Positions 43,386 through 56,231 of a stretch of DNA of 64,000 nucleotides are shown here, piece by piece; within the stretch, counting starts at the first letter, position 1; each line of letters opens with the position of its first letter. A program made the translations under genes and the position numbers. The notes below the pieces were generated by a model. The model was given only the letters and a program-made list of their open reading frames with translations, was not told where the DNA came from and searched no databases. Source of the stretch: Crocodylus rhombifer (taxonomy: Eukaryota; Chordata; Crocodylia; Crocodylidae); assembly GCA_038503035.1 (NCBI GenBank), contig JAVSML010018907.1:115616-179615 (forward strand). The letters run 5' to 3'.

Positions 43386-45796
43386 AGATAACTTTGCTTT
43401 CGGTGGTGGCCTACCCAATTCAGGCAGCAGCCTTGGGGTAAGGGGCAGAAAGGTCCCAAGTAGCTTACTTGGAAGCACGTGCCGTAAACGCGCGACTCAA
43501 TTAGTGACAAGGCCACTGATGAACAGCTCTGGGTTCTTCCTTGACTCTGAGGAAAAGCATTTTCCCTTTCAATAAAAACCCTGCACATTCCCGCTGGAGG
43601 AACCGAGGCACGACACGGTCCTGGGGCCGTGAGCGCCCCCACCCCCAGCCCTGTGATGGACAAGATTATTAAGCCATTTTTCACATAGGAGTGAAATGAA
43701 GCACAAAAAGCTCCTACTCCACCCACTACACAGCATCTCGTGTACCCAGCTGCCTATCCGGAGCCGGGCGCCTCCCAGCGATGCGCGTCTCAAATCCCTT
43801 CCCGCTCGGCGCGAGACCGCTGCGCCGACCTCCCTATCGCACAACGCTGGTTTCCATCCGAGGGGACCCTTTCATCTGTCTTGTGACCCTTATCATCTCT
43901 GCTGTGGGTTAAGACGCTGTCCCCTTCGTGGAATATTCCTCGCCGCCGCGAAGGAAATTCCAGCTACTCCTGACGAGCAACAAGTACTTTTTGTTCCCGA
44001 ACGTCACGATGCTAAAACATGCCCTCCCTGCCCTGCCCTCCTGTTCTCTGAAATCACCACCTCATTAATCACAGCTTTATTCTTGTTCACTGGACACAGT
44101 GACCTGCATCGAGGTCCAAGGCAGCGTTTGGCAGGAGGGGATGCCATGCTCCTCGTTCTTCCCTAAGCCCCATCCAAAAATCGTGTAATGCCAACACGAC
44201 TCCAGCCACGAAACAGAGGCAGGGTACATCTGGGCACACAGGCAGACTCTGCTCCTGTATACAAGTCGGCAGAACAGCAGCCAGCACTTTCTGATGACCG
44301 AAATCCAGGCTGGATGAGTTTGTTCAAATTAGGCGGGCGAATGCATTTCCTCTTCCAGCGCTCCTCCCTTTGCACATGCAAGTGCTGGGGCCAGACTCGT
44401 CCCCCACGACCATCGCTGCATCTCTGACGGGGCCCTCTGAGCTGCCGTGCACTCACCGAGCAAAGTCTGATCCTGACAAAATGTTGATCCTGTTTGACAC
44501 GTGCAAAACGCTGCAGGAAGAGATGAGAGCAAGACGGATGCAAACTTCATACGGGCTCCAATTCACTTGGCTGTTTGAGAGCCTGCCTAGGCACGTGTCT
44601 GAGCAAAAAAGTGTCCCCTCACTGTTGGTTTTTGTTTGGTTGGTTTTTTAATTAAAACACTTATTTTAACCATAGGCAGGTAGAAGCCAATTCTGTCCTG
44701 GCCTCTGCCTTATCCAATTAGCTCCACAAACGAGACTGTTGGCTGTGTCAGCAAAGCTCTGGCTCTTTTATTTTTCTTTGCAGCTGTAGCGAGTACCCCG
44801 ATTCCTTCCTTCTTCAGACTAGGTGGCTGGGAGAAAGGGAGGAAAGTCCCGGGTTTTATTCCTCAAGACGTCTGCTTTGCACCCTCAGGTAGCGGCTGTC
44901 CGAGCTGCTTGCGACTGAATGTTGCCTTTGCTGTGTTGGGTGGTTAGGCACCTGATGAACACGGGTTTTGTAAGGCAGGCGCCTGAACCCGTGACTCGAT
45001 GCTGGCATCCGAGGACGGGCACAGCGGGACACTGAGCCTGTGCAATAGGCTCATGTCACATAGCAGCCATACGAACAGTGTGGCGTGCCCCACAGTTTGC
45101 ACCTCCTCTTCCCTCTCCCGGGTGCTGTTATCCAGACATCCTCATTGCTCCCAGGCTCTTGCTTCTGCCACTGACCATGCCTGCGTTTCACCCCGGTCCA
45201 GAGGCCCGTCCCCTGCCAGCTGTCCGGTGTATGGGCTCTTTCTGCTCCAGGAGACATCACTGCCTCGAACGTTCGGCACGTAACAAATACCAAAAGGTGC
45301 AAGCGGCACCTTCGGGGGAAGGTTCCCCGCATCCTAAATGATGGCTCACAGCTTTAGTCGAAGGTTTGTCCGAAACGAGCCTCACAGGTGCAGACACCGC
45401 GTTATTACTCCCCTTGGCTGGAAGTGAAACTCCTGACTTGAAGTTTTAGCACGAAGTCCCACGAAGTGAGCAGCATCACAGTCTCCACAGAGGGCATCTC
45501 CTAGGCAATGGCAGCATTCGGGAGACATCCACCGTTGTATTTCCTCTGTTCCCATGGCAATCACTGGCCCAGCCAGCCACATGAGCACGCTGACTCCCCC
45601 CCTTAGAAACCCATGGAACAAAATTCGACTCAAACAATTCGGCAGTGTGTATCGGGGTCAAACTACAGTCACTGCTTTCAAACAGATTTACAAGCCCCCA
45701 AGTTTCATTGAAAAGCCAGCCTGAAGACCACCATCCCCCACATCTTCCTTTTTATCCCAAACTTGTGGAAATGTTATACGGTGCAAAGCAGTAGTA
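43386..45796. other. Unassigned sequence
   Basis: I see no recognisable gene or repeat. Confidence 0.4.
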
Positions 45797-45862
45797 TGGG
45801 GGGCTGGACCCGATGATCTGTAAGGACCCTTCCAGCCCCTAACAGCTAGGAAGCTATGACTT
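45797..45862 (+). mobile_element. CR1 3'-terminal fragment (about 65 bp)
   Basis: GGGGGGCTGGACCCGATGAT then CTGTAAGGACCCTTCCAGCC and AGCTAGGAAGCTATGA are the last 65 bp of a CR1 3' UTR with its terminal short repeat. It is an extreme 5' truncation, which is common for CR1. Confidence 0.85.
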
Positions 45863-48800
45863 ACCTTCGTTCCCCACTCCCGTTTAGGCAACAAGCACTA
45901 CTGCAAACACCCAGTTCCTAAAGTTACCACTAAGCCCTCTACCCCCGACTGCAGCTCTAGTGAATACATGGGTATTGCCATTATCCAGGTGTGAAGAATA
46001 AAGATCACCAACAGGGAAGCAGATCCTGGCATGACATGAACTTAAAAAGAACTGCAATTAAAGAGGAAACCCATCCCATGGCTTTGCTCAGCAGAAAGGA
46101 TGCCAAACCTGGAGCGCGGAGCCGAGAGCGCCAATAGCGTTGCTGTAGGCCAGCTTTGCAAGAGCTGCTCTCAAGGGCTGGGGACACCAGCCAGCAGCCT
46201 CCTCTGGCGTGTCAATCCTAGTGGGCATGCCCACATTTTGACAAGCCAGGAGTTTGGTCAGCCAGAGTTCAGCGAGCTCGAACGGAAATGAAGTTGTGGA
46301 AGAAGGCGTGCGGATCTAGCATTGGGCTGCAGGTTTGCTCCCCTGGGGCAGGAAGGATTAGACTCCATAACCAGCGTCCGGTCGGGCTCTTCCTTCAGGG
46401 AACAAATTAACCTGTCAATAAAGATCTCACCAACCACAACAAAGCCACTCCCTGAACAAAGCTGGTTTCGAGGGCTCGGACACATTTTCCTCTATACCTC
46501 TCGCTGCCCCGCTCCAGAGCTAGTCACCAGTTCCCACATCTCTGTCACCTGAGGTCTTGCAGCCTTCTTGTAGCAACCCCCAGCCCTTCCCCACCTGGGC
46601 CTGGACCAGACCCAGACCCCCTGGGTCTGACACAGGGTTATGGCTTTCCGCATTCCCCGGGGCGCATCGCTTGCTCACACCCCATCTCAGTTTGTTTAAA
46701 TGCCTTACGGATGCAAGGCACGTTTATGCCAGAGAAATCCTCCTCTGCTATCAGTAACATAATGATTACTGTGGGCCGCTTGAGTGGTGCAATGAGGAAT
46801 TCAAAAAAACAACTTCCCAAAAGGCAAATTTCCCCCTAGGTTTCCAGCTGTGGTCTGCCCAGTGCTGTCGGCCTTGACTACAACACCAGGACTCTGCAGC
46901 CTTGTGACCCCGCCAGCTGGAGGGTCGCTAGGGAGTCCCGTGGCACAGCTGGCCCTTATGGATAACGGGGATCTGACCCTACTCCTCAAGCCAAGACCAA
47001 GCACCTCATTATATCCCAAGACTAGACTGTACCCACTCAAGCTTCCCTCGCTTCATCTTAGAAACCATACAAGTAAATCTGTCAGCTACAGGAGACCACA
47101 GGTCCAGTCACAACATCAACATTTAATACCAAGCGCATCTGTCAATGGAGGAACATGCAACAGCCTCCACTAATGCCCTTCAAAGCATTACCCCGATCAC
47201 AGGTCAAGGGTGCTCAGGCTGACAACTGTCGCCCTGTGAGGTCCCGGTTTCCAGAGGTTACAGAAACCTCCCCGATGGATGTAAATCAACCATCTTTATT
47301 TGCAGCGTCCTTGCCCTGGCAAGTGTAAGGCTCCTGCCACTAGACTTGTCAAATGGTGCGACTCCGTCTAAATGGCTCCCATCACCTTTGCATCCAGATT
47401 CCTTCACAGTCTTTAAAGGCTTGAGCTCCCTGGGGAAACGAAGAAGGGCTGCTATCTTCACTGAAAAGATGAGGAACTGAAACACAAACTACAGCTTGGA
47501 TCCCAATCAACTGAAATTAGTGGGAATTAGGCACCTGGGGGGAGCAGGGCCATGGACATTTGCCATACAAAATGTTAAATGAGAGGTAGAGCAACCTCTC
47601 GGTTCCTCGGTCAGGGTCCTCGCTGTCTTTCACCAAGCAGTGCCACCCAAGGGAAAGAAGGCAGGTGACAGTGGCGAGTTATTTTGATGTATATATTAAT
47701 CATGGTACAGAGCTGCTTCCCTTATGGGCAGGCCCTATACAATTGACTCAATATCCTTTCCGCTGAATTTTTAAAACTGGCCCACGGTACTTTAAAATGC
47801 TTCTAGATATAACTCTCCATCCAATGCAATTATATTTCCACTACAGAACACTATAGGGCAGTTTAAAAATGTCTGTAGAAAGTTTAGCATTCTCTATTCA
47901 TTTTTGCAAGGATTTTGCTGAGTAAGGTTTAAAAAACACGGTTTGGTTTCTAGAAAACTTGGACTCTCTACCGAGTCATACTGCAAAGGATGAGCATGGA
48001 AAGCGCCAGCATTGGGAGGAATGGAAAGTGACCACCGCTACTTAAATTACAGACCTTTCAATGTGAAAGGCCGTTCTTATTTCCTAATTTTGCATTCGCA
48101 CCTTATTTATAGATCTAACAAAAAACCTGTGCCTCTCTGCTATCGAGCCGCAGGACACAACACCCAATTACTACCACAGCACTGCGAAAGGAAGGTGAAA
48201 GATCAACTTCAAACCAAGGAAGCAAAGAACCATATTCGGAGCAAGGGCTGCCGTACGGCCGGCAGCTGCCCCGAGACGCCCGTTTCAAGTGCCGAATGCA
48301 AGACCAGGAGGAGTTAACGCCCTTTCGGTTTGACAACAAATACAAGGTTCTTCATCTTCAGATAAAACGAGGCAATACAACAATTTAGGCAGGAAGAAGT
48401 TCAAGAGAAAGCTACCTTCAGAAGTAAAATGGGCGTGATTTGGAAATGGCATGGTGGAAGATGAACGTGCAAGAGCCCGTCTGACTCTCAAAACTCACCT
48501 CACCACTACTGTCATTTCCACTGCACTGAGCAGCTCCTTCTCCAGAACGGTACGGCTTCCTAATGCTCTCCCAGTTTCCTCTGCTGCTCTTATCAGCTTG
48601 CATTTCACCTGCAGCCCCTGATCCTGCCTCCGGTCCCTTCTCCCTCCTCCAGATTGCCCATTACACTCAACTTTTCTTTCATCAATTCCCAGTAGCTCCA
48701 GGACTTCCTGAATGCCAGGTCCCCAATGCACTCCATTCTCATTACACATTTCCTGAGGAAATCCATTGATGTTTGCAAGCCAGAAATATTACTCAGCATG

Positions 48801-50549
48801 ATATATGGTACTATGTTAATAAGAATTAAATTGATTCATGAAAAACACCTGCTCAGCAGGGTCATTAACTGTTTCTCAAACGTTAGTACAATGGACTCGG
48901 GGGCTTTTAAGCCCAGAATGCAGTCCATATTACGGCCTAACTATGTGGATAACATAGAGACAGGCACACCTCAAACTACCGTTTTTTAAAGTCTCTCCCT
49001 TGCTGCAAAATGGCTTAATCGATTTTTATAATTTTGTACGTACAAAAATTTCATATAGGTAGCTAGACAGATATTGCCTCTGGGATCACAGCTTACAAGG
49101 AAAGCTTCAGACCAATATGATTTGAAGCAGACAAGTCATAAACCCTCTGCAAAAAAAGGACACTTTGATAGACACGATAGATGTGCCACTATAATTAAAG
49201 CCTTTGGTAAATGACATTGTGCAGCCAAAATATTCTATTTCCAGCTGTAGCATTGATCAAATTTTGACATCCAAGATGAACTGGTTAAGAATCTATCTGG
49301 ACTGATGAGAAGAGTATGCCACAAAGCTTCTGTTACTCTTCACATATAAATATGCATGATGTAGTTGATGAGCTGTATGCATCGAGTGAGTATTGACATA
49401 AGTATTTTAGCCATATGCTGCTGAGCAAGGCAATAACCTCCTTCCACATCCCAGATTATCATAAGATTTTTCTCTATGCTCAAGAGTCCAGTGATTATAT
49501 TCCTTCTTGCCAGATATGAAAGATTAAAATATGTGCCAACCTTGAATTTCCAATGAGATGTTCAGTCAAAGAAGAAAACTGGCTCTCTCTGGGCAGAAAA
49601 ATGGATTTCAACATAATGTGCTGTTCCAAAGAGAGCCGTACTCATCAGGAATGGAACGAGGTGCAGGGAGATAATAAAAACCGTCGCACTCCAAACCCAG
49701 GAATAAAATATTTTCAAATAAAGCAGACGTGTCCTCCTGTCCTATTTACCACGCGATTTCAATGCTCTTGCATACGATGCACAATCCTGGCAAGCTACGA
49801 GGCAGTTAAGTGGTTCTGCTAGATAACAAGACTTTCAGGGAGTGAGTCACAACACACTCATAGCTTTGGAGAGTATTTTCCAATCTTTCCTCTCCCCTTT
49901 TAATTTCTCACTCCCCTCCATTTGATATTTCAAACTAAATCATATTTCAAGACTGGAGGATTTTTAAACAACAGGCCAGTTCTGAAGTTAAGATCTCAGT
50001 TCAAAACACCCCAAAAATTTAGGTTTGGAATGGGGGGGGAAAATCAGATGTTGAGCTCAGTTCTTAGGCATTGTTAGCACTGAGGAAACTACAAAGGTCC
50101 TCAAGTTATTTGAAACACACACATTACAATAAAAAATGAAGGTTCAGACAAGATGATCAAATTGATGCAGCTAAAGCATCCTACTGTCGATAGCCGCTCG
50201 TCACCACACCACAGCGGAGGGGTCTGCTCTCACCTACGTCCCCACAGCTGACAACGCCGGGGGGCCGGTGCCAGAGCGGTTCACCGACAACTGAGGGCTG
50301 AAACGTGCTAGCTAAACTTAGGTGCCACAAAGGGAAACAGGATAGAGGCACTACTTCTAAATCCATTAAAATATACTCGTGGAGACCTGGCAGTTGCATA
50401 GCAAAAGTCTGATTTTGCAGTGATATCAGCAGGCTGCAATATCAAATGATGAGAAAAGGAAACTATGGCATTTTCATATACTAATGTACGTGTTACAGTG
50501 GATTAGGGGACAACTTTTTAGTTCACTCCTGTGTCTGTGAAGGAACAAC
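45863..50549. other. Unassigned, increasingly AT-rich sequence
   Basis: No gene, RNA or transposon is recognised. From about 47,660 the base composition becomes AT-rich and free of identifiable repeats. Confidence 0.4.
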
Positions 50550-50918
50550 TTGTGTTAGAAACATAGAAACAGAGGGTTGAAGGGACTCAGGAGGTCACCT
50601 CTAATCCAACCCCTGCTCCAAGCAGGACCAGCCCCAACTACATCATCTCAGCCAGGGCTTTGTCTACCGAGTCTTAAACACCTCCAAGGATGGAGACCGC
50701 ACCACCTCTCTGGGTGACCTGGTTCAGTGTTGTACTGCCCTCCTAATGACAAAATGTTTTCTCATATCCAACCTCAACTTCCCTTGCTGCAGCTGGAGCC
50801 CATTGCTCCTTGTCCTGTCATCTGCCCCCACTGAGACCAGCCCAGCTCTTTGCAGCCCCCTCTTTGCAGCCCCCCTGCAGGGAGGTGAAGGCTGCTATTC
50901 AGTCCAGACTAAATAACC

Positions 50919-51126
50919 CAGTGGCAATGCGTAGGGGGTGCACATGCACCCCCTGAGTGTGCCGGTACAACCCCTGTCAGGCCATGTTTCCCACTCAGGT
51001 GACAGGCGGGGGGCAGGTAGGAGCACCAGTGCCCCCCCCCGTAAGTGTTGGCAGGGAACTCCCCCCCCAGTTAGTGGGATCAGCTGCCAAGGACCCCCCC
51101 CCCCAGTTGCTCAAGAGTCACCCATG
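50919..51126. mobile_element. Possible non-autonomous hAT (208 bp) inside CR1 F
   Basis: This segment has no counterpart in CR1. It begins CAGTGGCAATGCGTAGGGGG and is bordered by AAATAACC (50,911-50,918) and AAATAACA (51,127-51,134), an 8-bp duplication with one mismatch. The right end, read inversely, is CATGGGTGACTC, only weakly like the left end. It contains several C-runs of 7-11 bases. Confidence 0.5.
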
Positions 51127-51365
51127 AAATAACATCAATAGCCCCAGCCCCCAACCATTTTCATTGCCCTCCACTGAACTCTCTCCAGCGTGTCCACATC
51201 CTTTCTGTGGTGGGGGGCCACAGCTGGACACAGGACTCAGATGTGGCCTCCCCAGTGCAGAATAGAGGGGGAGAATCACTGTCCTCGATCTGCTGGCACC
51301 GCTCCTACCGATGCAGCCCAGGATGCCGGTTGCCTTGTTGGCACAAGGGCACACTGCTGGCTCAT

Positions 51366-51613
51366 AGACTTCATAGACATTCGGGCTGGAAGGGGCCTCA
51401 GAAGATCAGAGTCCAGCCCCGCGCCCCAGGGGCAGGAAGTCAGCTGGGGTCATAGGGTCCCAGCAAGATAAGCGTCCAATTTGTTCTTGAAGGTGTTCAA
51501 TGTAGGTGCTTGAACCACCTCCGGCGGCAGGCTGTTCCAGACCTCGGGGGCTCGGACAGTAAAGAAATTGTTTCTTATGTCCAGCCTGAAACGGTCTTGC
51601 AGGAGTTCAGCGT
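51366..51613 (-). mobile_element. CR1 copy G (- strand), nested in F
   Basis: It is the 3' end of the same subfamily as inner copy C. On the - strand it reads EVWNSLPPEVVQAPTLNTF, then NKLDAYLAGTL and a stop, then the 3' UTR, ending with the tail seen on the + strand as AGACTTCATAGACATTCGGG. F coding text is continuous from ...GGCTCAT (51,365) to ATTCAGCTTC (51,614), which places the junctions precisely. About 248 bp long; strongly 5'-truncated. Confidence 0.88.
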
Positions 51614-52255
51614 ATTCAGCTTCTTGTCCCCTGTGCCCCCAGGTCCTTTTCTGCAAGCTGCTGCCCAGCCCGTCAGCCCCTGCCTGCACTGGTGCAGGGG
51701 ATTTCTCCACCCTACGTGCAGGACTTTGTACTTGTCCTTGCTGAATCTCATGATGTGACTTTTGTGCCAGTCCTCCAATTTGTCGAGGTCACACTGAATC
51801 CTAGCCCTACCTATTATCCCCCGCATCTCTACTGTTCCCCCCAGCTCGGTGTCATGTGCAAACTTGCTGAGGGTGCGCTGCATCCCACCTTCCAGGTCAC
51901 TGCTGAGGACACTGAACAAAACTGGCCCCAGCACCGATCCCTGGGGCGCTGCACTTGCTACCGCCTGCCAACCAGACATCGAGCCGTTGCTTACTACCCT
52001 TTGAGCCCAATGCTCCAGCCAGTTTCCTATCCACCTTACAGTCCATTCACCCAACCCGGACTTCCCCAGCTTGCTTGCAAGGATGTTGGTTGGTCAGGCA
52101 TGACCTGCCCTTGGTGACTCCATACTCACTCTTCCTAAACACCTTCTTCTCCTCCTCCAAGTACTTGGAAATGGATTCCTTGAGGACCTGCTCCATGATT
52201 TTTCCAGGAACTGAAATGAGACTGACCAGTCTGCAGTTCCCTGGGTCCTTCTTCC

Positions 52256-52985
52256 CGTGGTCCCAAAGAGAAGGATTGCTAGGAAGAGATGGGATCCAAA
52301 GCCAGGGAAGAGCATCTTTGCAGACAGGCTTGCTAACCTTGTGAAGAAGGCCTTTAAAGTAGGTTTCCTGGGGGATGGAAACAAAAACCCTGAGCTAAGT
52401 GGGGAAGGGGGTGACCTGAAGGAAGCAAAAACAGGAGGGGGCAACAACATTCACACAAATATTATTTCTATATTCTCTATCAAGGCCAAAGGGAACTAGA
52501 CAATGCGATACACTCAAACACTCTCCACTCCATACAGAAAAGTAGGTTTTTCCTGTAGTGTTGCTCAGAGACAAGATAACTTAAAGCATGGCTTTAAGCT
52601 GCAAACAGATCATGTAAAAATGGCACCTTATTACTAAGCAGCTCTGCTCTTGTACACCTCAGACACAGCTGCTTTTATTGATGAAATAAGATTTTGTCGT
52701 TTGCCTTACATTTATTGTTTTCTTTTTCCCATTAAAATACTTGATTTCTAAATTCCAGCTACGGGGTTGTGCGAGTACAGCTTTGCATGCCCACTGAAGG
52801 CAATGGGGGACTTTAGTCTGGGAACATTGTGGTTGAATAACTGTGGGGGAGAGCAGAGTATGTATGGCCTGCAGAAGCTTTATGCTGGGCAATGATGCAG
52901 AAGCAGTTACTCTCCAATCCCAAGACTGCGTCACTGGCAGCCAGAAAAGCCATTTCTTTGCTTGGAAAAACAAATAAACTATAAA
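52256..52985. other. Unassigned sequence
   Basis: Nothing is recognised. Confidence 0.4.
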
Positions 52986-53068
52986 ATGGGGGTCACTGAG
53001 ATGTGCTAATCGTGGTCCCACATGTCATGGGGGCTACTGAGATGCGCTACTCATGGCCCCCCCATCTC
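52986..53068 (+). repeat. Two tandem copies of a 41-42-bp unit
   Basis: Units 52,986-53,026 and 53,027-53,068 both read ATGGGGG..CTGAGATG.GCTA followed by a TGG-CCC segment. They differ at about seven positions. Confidence 0.7.
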
Positions 53069-55093
53069 ATAGCCTTGCCTTTCAGAACAGACCCATGCTT
53101 TAATCCAAGATATTTCTGCAGATGTCGATGTGTTGCTTTCACTCTTGAACATCGCTGAGGGCGCTCGGCAATGCACCACGGTGGCGCACACCAGCTTGAA
53201 GTAACAAACAATGGGTCGGCACGCCCTGATCCACGGTACCCAATTAGGTAGTTGAAAAGCTTTGCACAACAATACCGTGTGGGAGACAACGAGCAACAAC
53301 GAGAGAAGAGCAAACAACCCAGGGGCAGAGACGATGCTCTCGGGCCATGCCCCTCATGCACTATAGCAATTTGCTTTGCTTGGCCTCTAAAGGCAGATTC
53401 ATACCAGGAGCAAGAAGAAAACCTGCTCCTTCCTTTTAGCGAGAGGAGGGTTATAAGAAAATAAGGGCAGGGGAAGGCCAATGGCCACCCCAGTCACTAG
53501 GGAAGTTTCTCCACCCTTTCCAAATTGCTCAGGACATGAAGCAAATACAATGCAACAGCATGGCACGAGGTTGCATATGACAGAGCAGTTCTCCACTCTG
53601 ATTCAACATTAAGGCTTTTGATAGTAGTCATGATCTGCTCTTTATACTTTTTTTCCCCCAGACATGCTACTTTCTTGCACTCGGAGGTCACCAACGTGTG
53701 GAACAGCTGTTAGACACATCGCAGTGCAGCACACTCAACAGTGGCACCAATGCACAGACAGAGCACAGCCAAACAGAAAGGATGCGCTTGCCCTTCCTTT
53801 ACCAGCTTCCTAGGTATACACCCGATGGAAGAAATAGCTATTCTCCAGCGAGCATGGGTCAGCTCTGCATCTCATCTGTTCCCAGACACCTCCGCCGTCG
53901 ATGTGAAGGATGGAACTTACTCCTCTGGGTAGAGAAGTCGGTGCCTTGAGAGTTATTCAATACCTACCTCTTACTTATGGGAATGCCTATGTTGTAGTCA
54001 CAAAGAAACACACAAAATTGCAGCCCGGTATTGAAAAGTGATCCCATTTTCAAGGCAGTCAGCTGATCCATTCAGACAGAGCCTACTTTTAGACGCTTAA
54101 AATGGCAGCTTTGCAGTTCAAAGCAATATGAGTGGGGCTTAAATGCAGTGATGTTATGCAGGCACAAAACTCATGCTGCGCTATCAGACTACATGCATAA
54201 GCCAGGGGGTCAGAAGAGACCCCTTATCACCCAAGTCCTCTATGACTTCCCTATTATTGCAACCCTAATTCCTGCGCTCTCGTGCAGACGTGCTCTGAAT
54301 TTTGAAAGTAAATTTACTCTGAAAAATTCCTTTCTTGGAGATTACAATTAAGGGACTAATTTTTTTGATTTTTTACAAAGAACCTGCCATTCATCTTGAC
54401 CAATGTTCCTCCTGGGCTTATAATACTACCACCTGCTTCCCTTGCAGCCTTCCAATACACATGTCCAATTCAGCACAGTTTTAGGATAGCAGGCAGATTA
54501 ATCTAATCAGCTTTTGCTTTCAATTTTGGTCATCTCCATGAAACGTTTTAAAAAATAAATTAATAATAGCCATGTCAATACTGTAAATGCTGCCAGAGTC
54601 TAGATGTCAGGATGGTTTATGGACCTGATCGTGATACCCAGAGACTACAGCCTCGAAGGTGCTGTTTAGGCCCAGCCCACGTCACCGTCAGCCGTGACCA
54701 AATCTTTTATGATCAAACCATACGCCCCCAAAACTAGCACTATACCAGTACTATACCAGTGACCAGCTGAAAGGCTCATTGACAGTCTCAGCACAGGACC
54801 CAAGGACTGAATGAGCATGGAGACTGAATTACTCTCTCATTCATAGATGACCCTCTAAATTAGGGTTGAATCACAGTAATAAGCGTGTTGAGAAAGCATG
54901 TGCTGTGCTGCCCAGTGCCTTTTCAAGGTATAAAAGGACTCCCATCTATAGTGCTTTTTACTCATACTTCCGTTTTGCATTTTTTTTTCCTTAAGTGCCT
55001 TCTCTGCCTTAGAAAATCAGCTCTAGCAGTGGGAGGAGCACACGTGTGCACAATCACAACTTCACCCATTGTGTTATCTCTGCCTGTAGCGAA
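53069..55093. other. Unassigned sequence
   Basis: No gene or transposon is recognised. A perfect 11-bp tandem pair (ACTATACCAGT twice) lies near 54,740-54,765. Confidence 0.4.
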
Positions 55094-55120
55094 GAGCAAA
55101 AGATAAAAATTCCTGAGATG
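55094..55120 (+). repeat. 27-bp target-site duplication, left copy
   Basis: The 27 bases here (starting GAGCAAAAGATAAAAATTCC) recur without a single mismatch at 56,232-56,258. The insertion between them is a LINE, so this is read as its target-site duplication. Confidence 0.9.
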
Positions 55121-56195
55121 ATCTACCATCCAGCGTCAGGATCCAGGATCAACGGGACGGGAAGCTTTTCAATCTTGGGCACTTCCAGGAAAAAACAAAA
55201 CTCACCACCAAGGACATCCACGACCTTCAGTTTGCAGACGATTGCTATGTGACGGCTCACTCTGCACAGGATGTGCAAGTGACCCTAGGTCTCTTCAATG
55301 CTTCCTATAAGAGACTTTGCCTGTCCCTGAACGTTGCCAAGACAAAGGTTCTCCACCAGCCTCACCCCAGGCCAGCTGAACACCCCTCGCACTACCTACG
55401 TAGACGGGGAGGCTCTGGAGTATGTGGAGCACCTTCCGCATCTCGGCAGCTGCCTCTCTCAACCGACTACCATCAGTGAAGAAGTCCAGCACTGGGTCAA
55501 CTGCATCAGTGCCGCCTTCTTCGAGCTGAGACAACGTGTCTTCAAAGACAGAGACCTCCGGAAGTAGACAAAGGTCCTGGCTGACAAGCCTGTCATGCTG
55601 ACCATCCTCCACTACGGCAGCGAAACCTGGACCATCTACCAATGCCACTTTAAGACCCTCGAGAGCTTTCACCAGCGGTGCTTGTGTTGAATCCTGGGGA
55701 TCAAATGGGAGGACCGCTGGACCAGTGCGAGCGCCCTCCATGAAGCTGTGCCCACCCGCATCAAAGCCTTGCTCTTGAGAAATCAACTCCGATGGATGGG
55801 CCGCTGCATAAGGACATCCGAGAACTGCCTCCCTAGCCAGATTCTCTTCTCCCAGCTCTCCGTTGGCCAACGCTCAAAGGGCAGCCAAAGGAAATGGTAC
55901 AAAGACACGCTCAAGGTTGCCCTCAAGCATGGACGCATCAACACCAACGGCTGGGAGGAGCAAGCTGCTAACCACTGGGTATGGCGACACCTGGTCCACC
56001 AAGGGCTGTGCCACTGTGAGGCCCAACGACTCGATACGGAGGTGGAACGGCGGCGGCGGCGGAAGGAGAAAACCAACTCAGGGCTGCAAATCCCACTCCT
56101 CCACTCAACAACATGCCCCCATTGCTGAAGAACGTGTGCATCCAGAATCGGGCTCCCCAATCACCTGGGGACCCATCAAGCCTGACAGACATCGT
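55121..56195 (+). pseudogene. ORF2 fragment: RT catalytic box, thumb and C2H2 finger
   Basis: In order: HDLQFADDCYVTAHSAQD at about 55,210-55,265 (catalytic Asp pair), LCLSLNVAKTKVLHQPHP, a frame change near 55,375, GEALEYVEHLPHLGSCLS, ILHYGSETWTIYQCHFKTLE, FHQRCLC, a TGA stop, ILGIKWEDRW, LLLRNQLRWMGRCIRT and KWYKDTLKVALKHGRIN. Near the end comes CPHC, a TGA stop, then RTCASRIGLPNHLGTH. Counting the stop as one residue, the last motif has C-x2-C-x12-H-x3-H spacing, a classic zinc finger, at about 56,113-56,176. In-frame stops lie at 55,564-55,566, 55,687-55,689 and 56,124-56,126. It is a fragment of a nuclease-polymerase that copies LINE RNA at the target site. The body is too damaged to act. 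Confidence 0.8.
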
Positions 56196-56231
56196 CCTCG
56201 ACTCCAAGGGACGGCTGACAATGACAATCAT
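55121..56231 (+). mobile_element. 5'-truncated non-CR1 LINE (1.1 kb) with target duplication
   Basis: The element consists of the end of an APE-type non-LTR retrotransposon ORF2 plus a very short 3' end in which TGACAA is repeated twice (56,214-56,225). Perfect 27-bp direct repeats flank it. The 5' truncation falls just upstream of the RT catalytic box. The protein text belongs to the group with …KTKVLHQP…, …GSETWT.Y… and …QLRW.GH…. I do not assign the clade firmly: RTE-like and Rex/L2-like relatives are all possible. Confidence 0.85.

Larger units (their letters stand above)
50550..52255 (-). mobile_element. CR1 copy F (- strand), host of two insertions
   Basis: On the - strand the order from 52,255 is the RT start (SLISVPGKI-like text near 52,230-52,200), WIGNWLEHWAQRVV, PQGSVLGPVLFS, KFAHDTELGG (in place of KFADDTKLGG), RARIQCDLDKLEDW and KVLHVGWRNP. 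The later C-terminal parts follow: ILGCIGRSGASRSR near 51,330-51,290, RTRSNGLQLQQGKLRLDMRK-like near 50,830-50,760. It ends with CTCTGTTTCTATGTTTCTA at about 50,552-50,572. The element is interrupted by copy G (51,366-51,613) and by a hAT-like segment (50,919-51,126). Removing both leaves a contiguous CR1 with some small deletions. Confidence 0.88.
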
